Below the pieces are notes generated by a model. That model did not search any database. It was not told where the DNA came from and was given only the letters and a program-made list of their open reading frames with translations. The translations under genes and the position numbers were made by a program. DNA of 64,000 nucleotides from Lentzea fradiae (GTDB lineage Bacteria > Actinomycetota > Actinomycetes > Mycobacteriales > Pseudonocardiaceae): positions 62,001 through 126,000 of the forward strand of contig NZ_FNCC01000013.1 in assembly GCF_900100955.1 (NCBI RefSeq), in the 5' to 3' direction. Below, one piece after another: positions 25,200 through 33,512 of the stretch (positions are counted from its first letter, which is position 1; every line of letters begins with the position of its first letter).

Positions 25200-25856
25200 A
25201 TGTCACGGCTTCCACAGCCGCCTGCCCCTGCCGTGCTCCAAGCGCAGCTGCGCCGCACCGAGGACGTGGTGGCGGTGCACCGGGCGACCCGCCTGGTGCG
25301 CGTCTTCACGGCCAAGGGCTCCCACCCGCAGCGCTGGAACACGTTCCGCTACACGGGCCCGCTTCCGCACGCCCGCTTCGACGCGCAGCAACCGGCCGAC
25401 GACGGCAGCCCGGTCCAGGACCACCAGAACGGTGTCCTGTACTTCGGCCTGTCCGTGCGCACGTCGATCGCCGAGGTCTTCCAGGCCACGTCGATCGTCG
25501 ACCGCCGCACCCGGTCGCCGTTCATCGTGGTGCTGCGCCCGCGCCGCACGCTGCGGCTGCTGGACCTGGGCGGCCTGTGGCCGACTCGCGTCGGCGCGTC
25601 GCAGGAGATCTCGACCGGGCCGAAGCTCGTGACGCAGGCGTGGTCGCGGGCGATCCGCGCGGCCTACCCGGAACTGGACGGGCTCTGGTACCGGTCGTCG
25701 ATGGACTCCGGCGACCCGGCCATCTGCCTGTGGGACCCGCCGGGGGCGTCCGGGCTGCCGGCGGCGCCGGACGTGCTGCTGCCGCTGGACCACCCCGGGC
25801 TGGACCTGCCGCTGGCGCGCGTGTGCGAGGAGCTCAACTACACGTTGCTGGGCTGA
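25200..25856 (+). CDS. RES-domain NAD+-degrading toxin
   Basis: A 218-residue RES-family protein. The domain name residues are recognisable: Arg in VHRATRLV, the Glu in LSVRTSIAEVFQAT and Ser in the second half (LWYRSSMDSGD). RES toxins such as MbcT of Mycobacterium tuberculosis degrade NAD+ and arrest or kill the cell. The segment PQRWNTFRYTGPLPHARFD and GVLYFGLSVRTS are typical of the actinobacterial form. It follows its antitoxin on the same transcript. Full length, with no sign of decay. Confidence 0.86.
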   Translation: MSRLPQPPAPAVLQAQLRRTEDVVAVHRATRLVRVFTAKGSHPQRWNTFRYTGPLPHARFDAQQPADDGSPVQDHQNGVLYFGLSVRTSIAEVFQATSIVDRRTRSPFIVVLRPRRTLRLLDLGGLWPTRVGASQEISTGPKLVTQAWSRAIRAAYPELDGLWYRSSMDSGDPAICLWDPPGASGLPAAPDVLLPLDHPGLDLPLARVCEELNYTLLG

Positions 25857-25887
25857 GCTGACGCGGGCGTCAGCTCAGCCGGGGCCG

Positions 25888-27750
25888 TCACGCCTTGAGG
25901 TAGCGGTCCCACCACTGAAGCACCGCGTCGAAGCGCTGCTTGCGGTGCCGCGGCTGACCGGAGCGCGTCAGCTCGTGCCCCTCGCCGGGGAAGAGCAGCA
26001 GCTCCGTCTCGACGCCGCGCCGCTTCAGCGCCACGAACATGCGCTGCGCCTGCTCGACCGGGCAGCGCCAGTCGTGCTCGGAGTGGACGACCGCGAACGG
26101 CAGGGTGATCTTCTCGGCGTAGGTGAGCGGCGACATCGCGCGCTGGGCCTCGGGGTCCGTGCCGCAGTAGGCGTCGGCGAAGAAGTAGCCGATGTCCGAC
26201 GAGCCGGTGAACGAGTCCCAGGCGTTGACGGCGCGCTCGCTCCAGGCCGCCTTGAACCGCTCGCCGTGGTGGGCGGACAGCCAGGACGTCATGAAGCCGC
26301 CGTACGAGCCGCCCATCACGCCGACGCGCTCGGCGTCGCAGTCGGGCCTGGCCAGCGCGACGTCGAGGAGGGACAGCACGTCGTCGACGTCCACCGTGCC
26401 GAACTTGCCGACGACCGCCTGGCCGTGGGCCTGGCCGTAGCCCGCGGAACCGCGCGGGTTCGGCAGCACGACGGCGTAGCCCGCGGTGGCGTAGACCTGG
26501 GCCTCGTCGAAGAAGGCCCAGCTGTGGTACATGAACGGTCCACCGTGGACGGCGAGCACGACCGGGTGCGGGCCGTCGCCGTCGGGCAGCACGAGCCAGC
26601 CGTGCACCGGGTAGCCGTCGGAGGCCGAGCCGGTCAGCTCGACGACGCGGCGGGTCGACTCCAGCGACGGGAACGCCGTGCGCACACCGGTTCCGACGAG
26701 CTCGACCTGACCGGGGCTGTCCGGGGTGGACACGACCGCGACCACTGTGGACCCGTCGGTGGCGAACGAGCGGACCGCGGCCTCGGTGCCCGCGAGCACC
26801 TCGCCGGGACCGCCGTCGAACGGGATGCGCCGCAGCTCCAAGGCGCCGCGGTTGCGCACGACCAGCAGGACCCCGGACGCGTCGGCGACCGGCGCGCCGG
26901 AGAGCCGTTCGACGTCCACGGTCTCTTCGTCGGTGAGCCGGGTGGCGCCGCTGCCGTCCAGGGCCGCGCGCCACAGGCCGTGGTTGCGCGCCACGGCGTT
27001 GTTCCCGGTGAACTCGGTGCCCAGCCAGTACAGCGACGACTGCGCGACGAACGGCATGGAGACCTCGCCCGCGCCCGTCACCAGCAGCGACGGCGAGCCG
27101 CCTGCCACGGGGACGGTGTAGAGGTCGGAGTGCAGCGTCTCGACGGCGCCGAGGTCGCGGGGCGCCACGAACACGAGCGTCGCGTCGTCGAGCCAGGCCG
27201 GGTCGGAGACGTCGAACGAGCCGTCGGTGACCTCGGTGACCTCGCCGTCCAGGTCGACGACGTGCAGGCGCGGGCGGCGGTCGCCGAGGAAGCCGACGTC
27301 GTCGACGCGGTAGTCCAGGCGCGTGATGCGGCGCGGTGCCTCCGCCTCGGGAGCCTCGTCGGTGGTGCCGTAGCGGCCGTGCTCGGGCACACGGGCCACG
27401 AAGGCGATCCGCGACGAGTCCGGCGACCACACCGGTGCCCCGGCGCCGAGCGGCAGATCGGTCAGCTGACGGGGTTCACCGCCGTCCACCGGGGCGACGT
27501 ACAGCTGTGGTTTCGACTTTCCGTGCACGCGCAAGAACGCGACGTGACGACCGTCCGGAGAAATTCGCTGTGCATTGTCGCGATCACCGTGTGTCCACGG
27601 TTGCGTCGTTCCGTCCGGGAACACCCGGTGCAGACCGCCCCGGTAGGTGTTCTTGTCGAGGTCGGGCGTGGTGATGCTGACCAGCACCAAGTCCCCGGAC
27701 ACGGCCACCGTGCCGGGAGTGGTGAGCAGCTGCAGGTCTTCAGGGCGCAC
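25888..27750 (-). CDS. S9-family prolyl oligopeptidase-like peptidase
   Basis: A 620-residue cytoplasmic serine peptidase of family S9. The N-terminal part (about 1-370) is a beta-propeller with TolB-like blades (NAQRISPDGRHVAFLR, GAPVWSPDSSRIAFVAR). The C-terminal alpha/beta hydrolase has Ser in GGSYGGFMTSW, Asp in HSEHDWRCP and His in PGEGHELTR, the full triad. The oxyanion segment VLAVHGGPFMYHS is present. Substrates are expected to be small peptides or acylated peptides. GTG 27750 is preferred; the reading frame extends to a TTG at 27780 inside a palindrome. Confidence 0.92.
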   Translation of the reverse strand: MRPEDLQLLTTPGTVAVSGDLVLVSITTPDLDKNTYRGGLHRVFPDGTTQPWTHGDRDNAQRISPDGRHVAFLRVHGKSKPQLYVAPVDGGEPRQLTDLPLGAGAPVWSPDSSRIAFVARVPEHGRYGTTDEAPEAEAPRRITRLDYRVDDVGFLGDRRPRLHVVDLDGEVTEVTDGSFDVSDPAWLDDATLVFVAPRDLGAVETLHSDLYTVPVAGGSPSLLVTGAGEVSMPFVAQSSLYWLGTEFTGNNAVARNHGLWRAALDGSGATRLTDEETVDVERLSGAPVADASGVLLVVRNRGALELRRIPFDGGPGEVLAGTEAAVRSFATDGSTVVAVVSTPDSPGQVELVGTGVRTAFPSLESTRRVVELTGSASDGYPVHGWLVLPDGDGPHPVVLAVHGGPFMYHSWAFFDEAQVYATAGYAVVLPNPRGSAGYGQAHGQAVVGKFGTVDVDDVLSLLDVALARPDCDAERVGVMGGSYGGFMTSWLSAHHGERFKAAWSERAVNAWDSFTGSSDIGYFFADAYCGTDPEAQRAMSPLTYAEKITLPFAVVHSEHDWRCPVEQAQRMFVALKRRGVETELLLFPGEGHELTRSGQPRHRKQRFDAVLQWWDRYLKA

Positions 27751-27760
27751 GGCCAGGACG

Positions 27761-27777
27761 CTAACAGAAGTTGTTAG
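27761..27777. promoter_or_regulatory. inverted repeat upstream of the S9 peptidase
   Basis: CTAACA-GAAGT-TGTTAG is a perfect 6-bp inverted repeat with a 5-bp spacer, 11 bp upstream of the chosen GTG of the peptidase. It is AT-rich compared with its surroundings and may be an operator. No adjacent regulator gene is available to pair with it. Confidence 0.45.
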
Positions 27778-27839
27778 CAAGGCTTAGAGTTATTTGTTGA
27801 CCGATCACAAAAACTGACTTTCGGCATAGATTTCCGCGT

Positions 27840-29048
27840 ATGACGCGCATCGTGTTCTCTGGGGGCAGGGTCTTCACCGGCCACACGACCGAGCCCGGCG
27901 ACGTGGTGGTCGAGGGCGACCGCATCGTCGACGTCGGCACCGGGCTCGACGGCGACACCGTGGTCGACGCGACCGGCCACACGATCCTGCCGGGGCTGTT
28001 CGACTGCCACGTGCACTTCATGTTCAGCGGCGCCGACCTGGTGCGAACGCTGACCACGCCGTTCTCGCTGCCGTTCTACGAGGCGATCGGCAACATGCGG
28101 GAGACCCTGCGGTGCGGCATCACCACGGTCCGCGACGCGCTCGGCGCCGACCTGGGCGTGGCGGAGGCCGTGCGGCGCGGCCTGGTCGCCGGACCGCGCA
28201 TGCAGATCGCCGTGAACATGGTCTCGCAGACCGGCGGCCACAACGACGACTGGATGCAGTGCGGCGCGCACATCTCGCCGCCGCTGCACCCCGGCCTGCC
28301 GGACACGGTCGCCGACGGGCCCGAGGAGCTCCGGAAGGTCGTGCGCACGCTGGTGCGGCACGGCGCCGACGTCATCAAGATCGCGTCGAGCGGCGGCGTG
28401 ATGTCCCCGCGCAGCAACCCCCGGCACGCGCACTTCCGCGACGAGGAGATCGCGATGATCGTGCAGGAGGCCGCCGCCGCGGGCATCGCGGTCATGTCGC
28501 ACGCGATGAGCGGTGACGGCATCCTCACGGCCGTGCGCAACGGCGTGCGCTCCATCGAGCACGGCGTGTTCCTCACCGACGAGGGCGTCGAGGAGATGAT
28601 CAAGCACGGCACGTGGCTCGTCCCGACCCTGATGGCCCCGCGCATGGTGCTCGACCAGGCAGCGGCGGGCGCGGCGATCTCCGACGTCGTCCTGGAGAAG
28701 GCGAAGACCGTCGTCGCGCAGCACTTCCAGTCGTTCCAGAAGGCCCACCAGGCCGGTGTGAAGATCGCGATGGGCACCGACTCCGGCGTCGGCCCGCACG
28801 GCGACAACCTGACCGAGCTCACGCTGATGACCGAGTACGGCATGTCGCCCGCCGAGGCGATCCAGGCGACCACCAGGTCGGCCGCCGAGCTGCTGCGCCT
28901 GGAGGACGACCTCGGCGAGGTCGCGCAGGGCAAGCTCGCCGACCTGGTCCTGGTGGAGGGCGACGCCGAGCAGCACGTGAAGGCCGGAACCCTCAAGCAG
29001 GCCATCCGCGCCGTCTACCAAAACGGCACCCCGCTCGTCCAGCTCTGA
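27840..29048 (+). CDS. metal-dependent amidohydrolase (imidazolonepropionase/prolidase-like)
   Basis: A 402-residue amidohydrolase. The N-terminal small beta domain (IVFSGGRVFTGHTTEPGDVVVEGDRI) and the metal-binding motif DCHVHF (about 60) open the TIM barrel. Further ligands are the Lys in ADVIKIASSGG (probably carboxylated), His in AVMSHAM, His in SIEHGVF and Asp in GTDSGVG. Members of this COG1228 group hydrolyse dipeptides (Xaa-Pro, Xaa-Arg) or cyclic amides. Its divergent neighbour is an S9 peptidase, so a peptide-utilisation role is plausible. The gene ends just before a strong terminator. Confidence 0.9.
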   Translation: MTRIVFSGGRVFTGHTTEPGDVVVEGDRIVDVGTGLDGDTVVDATGHTILPGLFDCHVHFMFSGADLVRTLTTPFSLPFYEAIGNMRETLRCGITTVRDALGADLGVAEAVRRGLVAGPRMQIAVNMVSQTGGHNDDWMQCGAHISPPLHPGLPDTVADGPEELRKVVRTLVRHGADVIKIASSGGVMSPRSNPRHAHFRDEEIAMIVQEAAAAGIAVMSHAMSGDGILTAVRNGVRSIEHGVFLTDEGVEEMIKHGTWLVPTLMAPRMVLDQAAAGAAISDVVLEKAKTVVAQHFQSFQKAHQAGVKIAMGTDSGVGPHGDNLTELTLMTEYGMSPAEAIQATTRSAAELLRLEDDLGEVAQGKLADLVLVEGDAEQHVKAGTLKQAIRAVYQNGTPLVQL

Positions 29049-29051
29049 TTC

Positions 29052-29102
29052 GCACGCGGGGGCCCTTCGTACTATCACGTAGTACGAAGGGCCCCCGCGT
29101 GC
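29052..29102. terminator. bidirectional intrinsic terminator
   Basis: A perfect 22-bp inverted repeat (arms 29052-29073 and 29081-29102) with a 7-base loop lies between two convergent genes, the amidohydrolase (ending 29048) and terC (ending 29118). No U-run follows, as is common in high-GC actinomycetes. Confidence 0.85.
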
Positions 29103-29117
29103 AGAGAAGTTCAGCCG

Positions 29118-30128
29118 TCAGTGGTGGGCGTCGGTGTCGGAGCCGACGTGGATCGCGGCCTCCGGGTGGCGCCGCACCTTGATCAGGCTCGCGATGGTCG
29201 TGATGGCCAGCACGCCGACGATGACCGACAGCGAGACCTCGATGCCGATGGTCGGCACGTGGAACGGCTCGCCGCCGTTGATGAAGCTGAGCGTGTTGGT
29301 GTGCAGCGCCTCGAGGATCAGCTTCACGCCGATGAACCCGAGGATCACCGACAGGCCGATCGAGAGGTACACGAGCTTCGACAGCAGGCCGCCGAGCAGG
29401 AAGTACAGCTGGCGCAGGCCCATCAGCGCGAACGCGTTGGCCGTGAACACCAGGAACGGCTCCTTGGTGAGGCCGAAGATCGCGGGGATCGAGTCGAGCG
29501 CGAAGAGCAGGTCGGTGGAGCCGATCGCGACCATCACGATGAACATCGGGGTCACGTAGCGCTTGCCGTCGATCTTGATGAACGACTTGGCGCCCTGGAA
29601 GTCGTCGGTCACCGGGAAGACCTTGCGCACCATGCGGAGCATCAGGTTCTCCTTGAACTCCTCCTCCTCGTCGTGGTTCTCCCGCGCCAGCTGCCAGCCG
29701 GTGTAGATGAGGAACCCGCCGAAGATGAAGAAGACCCAGCTGAACTGGCTGATGAGCGCCGCGCCGGCCGCGATGAAGATGCCGCGCATGACGAGGGCGA
29801 GCAGGATGCCGATCAGCAGCACCTTGTGCTGGTGGATCGCGGGCACCTTGAACGTCGTCATGATGATCAAGAAGATGAAGAGGTTGTCGACGCTCAGCGA
29901 GTACTCGGTGATGTACCCCGCGAAGAACTCCGTGGCGTACTGCCCGCCGGAGTAGAACCAGAGGCCGAGTCCGAAGAGTCCCGCGATCGCGACGTAGAAG
30001 ACCACCCAGCGCGCGGCTTCGCCGATCGTCACCTCATGGGGCTTGCGGTCGACGATCACGAGGTCGACTGCCAGAAGGACGAGCAGCCCACCGATCGTCG
30101 CGATCCACAACCATGCGGGGACGTTCAC
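29118..30128 (-). CDS. TerC-family membrane protein, probable Mn2+ exporter
   Basis: A 336-residue integral membrane protein with about eight to nine helices. TerC hallmarks are present: the acidic-in-helix segments FAGYITEYSLSVDNLFIF (Glu and Asp) and GSTDLLFALDSIPAIFGLT (two Asp), which form the metal path. A charged cytoplasmic loop (ARENHDEEEEFKENLM) sits mid-protein. TerC/Alx proteins export manganese and metallate exported enzymes. The GTG start at 30128 has GGAGG eight bases upstream, which fixes it. The leader upstream looks like a manganese riboswitch, which supports the metal role. Confidence 0.93.
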   Translation of the reverse strand: MNVPAWLWIATIGGLLVLLAVDLVIVDRKPHEVTIGEAARWVVFYVAIAGLFGLGLWFYSGGQYATEFFAGYITEYSLSVDNLFIFLIIMTTFKVPAIHQHKVLLIGILLALVMRGIFIAAGAALISQFSWVFFIFGGFLIYTGWQLARENHDEEEEFKENLMLRMVRKVFPVTDDFQGAKSFIKIDGKRYVTPMFIVMVAIGSTDLLFALDSIPAIFGLTKEPFLVFTANAFALMGLRQLYFLLGGLLSKLVYLSIGLSVILGFIGVKLILEALHTNTLSFINGGEPFHVPTIGIEVSLSVIVGVLAITTIASLIKVRRHPEAAIHVGSDTDAHH

Positions 30129-30167
30129 AATCCAACCTCCGGGATTCTCAGCGCACGCCAAATGAAC

Positions 30168-30279
30168 CCGGAGGTCTCCTCCGCCGCCGAGATGATCTCT
30201 CGAACGACCGACGGCACCGGAAGCTCCACGCCGAGCTCCGTACTGACGACACCGCCGCTTAGGGAGTACTCCCCTCCAT
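30168..30279 (-). ncRNA. yybP-ykoY-like manganese riboswitch
   Basis: On the minus strand the leader contains GGAGGGGAGTACTCCC (5' end near 30278) and about 20 bases later GTCGTCAGTACGG, matching the two conserved loops of the yybP-ykoY aptamer (GGGGAGUA and CGUCA). A CCTCC at 30170-30174 can pair with the 5' GGAGG to close the P1 stem. It sits 40 bp before terC, a known yybP-ykoY target class. Mn2+ binding would open expression of the exporter. Structure was judged by eye, not folded. Confidence 0.7.
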
Positions 30280-30487
30280 GCTGCGTCCAACATTGTGCTC
30301 CACGAGTGCCACCCGGCGCCACACAGGGTGACTCGACCCACGCGGAGTGCTGCTCCGGGAATACCCAGCGTGTCGTTCGGGTATGAACAACGCCCTACCT
30401 GAAGGGCGCCTGAAGATCCATTCAAGCTGAGACCGCCACCGGATCCCGGCAGGTCGCTCTCAGCGAAACTCGCATATCGTTCACGCT

Positions 30488-33331
30488 GTGTCCCGCCTCT
30501 CCCGCCTTCGCGGCAGGTGGACGATCCCCGCATTGATCGTGGTACTCGCCCTTGTCGCAGGCGGCGTGTACTTCACTCGATCCGGGGACGACCCCGTGGC
30601 CGTTCCCTTCAAAGAAGCGAACATCGACGCACCGGAGAGCCCTGACAGCGCTCAGACGGTGTCGATCGAGACCCGCCTCTACCTCCCCCAGCAGACGCCC
30701 GCGCCCGCGATCATGCTCGCGCACGGCTTCGGCGGCAGTCTCCGCAGCGTGCACACGCAGGCGGAGGAGTTCGCCCGCCGCGGCTTCGTCGTCCTGACGT
30801 GGTCCGCGCGCGGCTTCGGCCGCAGCACGGGCCAGATCGCGCTCAACTCGCTCGACCGCGAGGTCCGCGACGCGCAGAAGCTGCTCGACTTCCTCGGCAC
30901 CCGTGACGAGGTGCAGAAGGACAGCGGCGGTGACCCGCGCGTCGGCGTGACCGGCGCGTCGTACGGCGGTGCGCTGTCGTTGCTGCTCGCCGGTGTCGAC
31001 AAGCGCGTCGACACGCTCGTCCCGGTCATCACCTACAACGACCTGGCGCAGGCGCTGCTGCCGAACTCGGCCCTCGCGACGCCGCGCTCGGACGCCACCC
31101 CCGCCGCCACCGCGTTCGCCGAGGACGGCGTCTTCAAGCGGTCGTGGGCGGGCATCTTCTTCTCCGCGGGCATGACGTCGATCGACCTGTCGTCCCCCAC
31201 CGGTGACGCGCCCGAGTCCGGTCAGCGCGAGCCCAGCCAGAACAGCGTCCAGCAGCCCCAGCAGCCCGGCGGCAACTCCGGCGCCCAGGGCCTGCAGCCG
31301 CCGACGCCGTCGCTGGGCGCCTGCGGCCGGTTCACGCCCGAGGTGTGCGCCGCGTACACCGAGGTCGCCACGACGGGCCGCGCCTCGCAGCAGACGCTCG
31401 ACCTGCTGCGCAGGTCGTCGCCGGTCGCCGTGACCGACCAGATCAAGCAGCCGGCGATGCTGGTGCAGGGCGAGCAGGACACCCTGTTCGGCCTCGACCA
31501 GTCCGACGCCACCGCGCGCCAGATCGCCGCGGCCGGCGGCCAGGTCAAGATGGTCTGGTACGCGGGCGGCCACGACGGCGGCAACCCCGGCACCGCCCTG
31601 CGCGGCGAGATCGCCGACTGGATGGCGTTCCACCTCAAGGACGAGGGCACCGACCCCGGCACCGGCTTCGAGTACACGGTGCAGGGCGCGTTCCGGTCGA
31701 GCGGCCAGCCGTCGCTGCGCACCGTCGTCGCGCCCTCCTACCCCGGCCTGGCCGGGGGGACGGCCACCGAGCGCAAGACGCTGAAGCTCACCGGTCCCGA
31801 GCAGATCGCGGTGAACCCGGCGGGCGGCAACCCGGCGGGCATCAGCAACCTGCCCGGCCTCGGCTCGGTCCTGTCGCGCTCGGCCGCCATCGCGTCGAGG
31901 CTCTCGCTCGACATGCCCGGCCAGGCGGCCGTGTTCACCTCGGAGGAGCTGACCTCCCAGCTGCTGCTGACCGGGTCGTCGACGGTGAAGCTGCGGGTCG
32001 CGCGCGGTGACGAGAGCTCGGGCGAGGCGGTCCTGTTCGCCAAGCTCTACGACGTCTCCTCGGACGGCACCCGCACGCTGCCCGGCTCGATCGTCGCCCC
32101 GTTCCGCGTGGCGCTGCCGCCCGACGGCTCCGCCGCCGAGGTGACCGTGACGCTGCCCGGCGCGGTGCGCCCCGTCGAGTCCGAGCACAAGCTGGCGCTG
32201 GTCGTGTCGACGACGGACCAGGCGTTCGCGAACGCCGAGCAGCCCGCCGCGTACCGCATCTCGCTGGCCTCCGACGAGATCTCGGTGCCAGTGGTGCCCG
32301 GCCGCAACGTGACGGAGGGCTTCCCGACGGGCGCCCTGTGGGGCATCGCCATCACGCTGCTCGCGCTGCTCGGCGCCGGTGTGGTCGCGCTGTTCCGCCG
32401 CCGCATGGAGCACGACTCCGACCCGGACCTCGCCGGCGTGCCGCTGGTCATCTCGAACCTGACCAAGTCCTACCCCGGCGGCCTGACCGCCGTGAACGAC
32501 CTGTCGTTCCGGGTGGAGCACGGCCAGGTCCTGGGTCTGCTCGGCCCCAACGGCGCGGGCAAGACCACGACCCTGCGCATGGTGATGGGCCTGATTCACC
32601 CGTCAGAGGGACACATCCGGGTCTTCGGCCACAAGGTGACGCCGGGCGCGCCCGTGCTGTCGCGCATCGGCTCGTTCGTCGAGGGCTCCGGCTTCCTGCC
32701 GCACCTCTCCGGCGCGGCGAACCTCAGGCTCTACTGGGCCGCCACCGGCCGCCCGGTCGAGGAAGCGCACGTCGAGGAGGCGCTGGAGATCGCCGGTCTC
32801 GGCGACGCCGTGCACCGCCGCGTGCGCACCTACAGCCAGGGCATGCGCCAGCGGCTCGCGATCGCCCAGGCGATGCTCGGTCTGCCGGACCTGCTCATCC
32901 TGGACGAGCCGGCCAACGGGCTCGACCCGCCCCAGATCCACCAGATGCGCGACGTGCTGCGCCGCTACGCGGCGGCAGGCCGCACGGTCGTGGTGTCGTC
33001 GCACCTGCTGGCCGAGGTCGAGCAGACCTGTTCGCACGTGGTCGTGATGCACAAGGGCCAGCTCGTCGCAGCGGGCGAGGTGGCCGACATCGCGGCGGGC
33101 GGCGGCGAGGCGACGTTCCGCGTCGACTCCCCGTCCAAGGCGGCCGACGTCCTGCGGGGCCTCGAAGGCGTGCAGGAAGTGCACGAGGACGAGGACGCCG
33201 TGCACGCGGCGCTGAACGGCGTCCCGCGCGCCACCGCCGTCTCCGCCCTGGTGGCGGCGGGCGTGTCGGTGGACCAGGCGGGCCCGCGCCGCAGGCTGGA
33301 AGACGCGTTCCTGGAGCTGGTCGGTGAATGA
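30488..33331 (+). CDS. fusion of an S15/CocE-like alpha/beta hydrolase and an ABC-transporter ATPase
   Basis: A 947-residue protein. An N-terminal TM helix (IPALIVVLALVAGGVYF) leads to an extracellular alpha/beta hydrolase (about 60-385) with Ser in GVTGASYGG, Asp in GEQDTLF and His in YAGGHDGG, and a beta-rich C-terminal lobe as in X-Pro dipeptidyl-peptidase/CocE. A second TM helix (LWGIAITLLALLGAGVVALF, about 617-637) crosses back to a complete ABC ATPase: Walker A GPNGAGKTT, signature YSQGM, Walker B LLILDEPANGLD, H-loop SSHLL. It is followed by its permease. Substrate unknown; the fusion suggests that hydrolysis outside and transport are linked. GTG start. Confidence 0.9.
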   Translation: MSRLSRLRGRWTIPALIVVLALVAGGVYFTRSGDDPVAVPFKEANIDAPESPDSAQTVSIETRLYLPQQTPAPAIMLAHGFGGSLRSVHTQAEEFARRGFVVLTWSARGFGRSTGQIALNSLDREVRDAQKLLDFLGTRDEVQKDSGGDPRVGVTGASYGGALSLLLAGVDKRVDTLVPVITYNDLAQALLPNSALATPRSDATPAATAFAEDGVFKRSWAGIFFSAGMTSIDLSSPTGDAPESGQREPSQNSVQQPQQPGGNSGAQGLQPPTPSLGACGRFTPEVCAAYTEVATTGRASQQTLDLLRRSSPVAVTDQIKQPAMLVQGEQDTLFGLDQSDATARQIAAAGGQVKMVWYAGGHDGGNPGTALRGEIADWMAFHLKDEGTDPGTGFEYTVQGAFRSSGQPSLRTVVAPSYPGLAGGTATERKTLKLTGPEQIAVNPAGGNPAGISNLPGLGSVLSRSAAIASRLSLDMPGQAAVFTSEELTSQLLLTGSSTVKLRVARGDESSGEAVLFAKLYDVSSDGTRTLPGSIVAPFRVALPPDGSAAEVTVTLPGAVRPVESEHKLALVVSTTDQAFANAEQPAAYRISLASDEISVPVVPGRNVTEGFPTGALWGIAITLLALLGAGVVALFRRRMEHDSDPDLAGVPLVISNLTKSYPGGLTAVNDLSFRVEHGQVLGLLGPNGAGKTTTLRMVMGLIHPSEGHIRVFGHKVTPGAPVLSRIGSFVEGSGFLPHLSGAANLRLYWAATGRPVEEAHVEEALEIAGLGDAVHRRVRTYSQGMRQRLAIAQAMLGLPDLLILDEPANGLDPPQIHQMRDVLRRYAAAGRTVVVSSHLLAEVEQTCSHVVVMHKGQLVAAGEVADIAAGGGEATFRVDSPSKAADVLRGLEGVQEVHEDEDAVHAALNGVPRATAVSALVAAGVSVDQAGPRRRLEDAFLELVGE

Positions 33332-33512
33332 CTTCCTGAAGGCAGCGGCGTCCGCCACGGCGGACGCCCCGGACCCCACCGCGATCGAGGCCCTGACCGA
33401 GGCGGGCCTCGACGTGGCGGACGAGATCGCGGAGCCGGCACCGGTCATCAAGACGGTGCTGACCGCCAACCCGAACCGCACCAAGGCACCCCGGCAGGAG
33501 GTGGACCGGTGA
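33324..33512 (+). CDS. small acidic protein inside the ABC operon
   Basis: A 62-residue protein starting at GTG 33324 inside the end of the ATPase gene and overlapping the permease start by 4 bp. It is Ala/Pro/Thr-rich (SATADAPDPTAIEALTEAGLDVADEIAEPAPVI split by a TVLTANPNRTK segment) with no TM helix. The tight coupling on both sides argues that it is a real gene. Function unknown, possibly a regulator or linker of the transporter. Confidence 0.6.
   Translation: MNDFLKAAASATADAPDPTAIEALTEAGLDVADEIAEPAPVIKTVLTANPNRTKAPRQEVDR

Noticed and set aside
30125-30322. A 65-residue open frame in the terC leader
   Set aside because: It overlaps the riboswitch-like structure, has no Shine-Dalgarno, and its stop falls on the terC start; the conserved RNA loops explain the sequence better.
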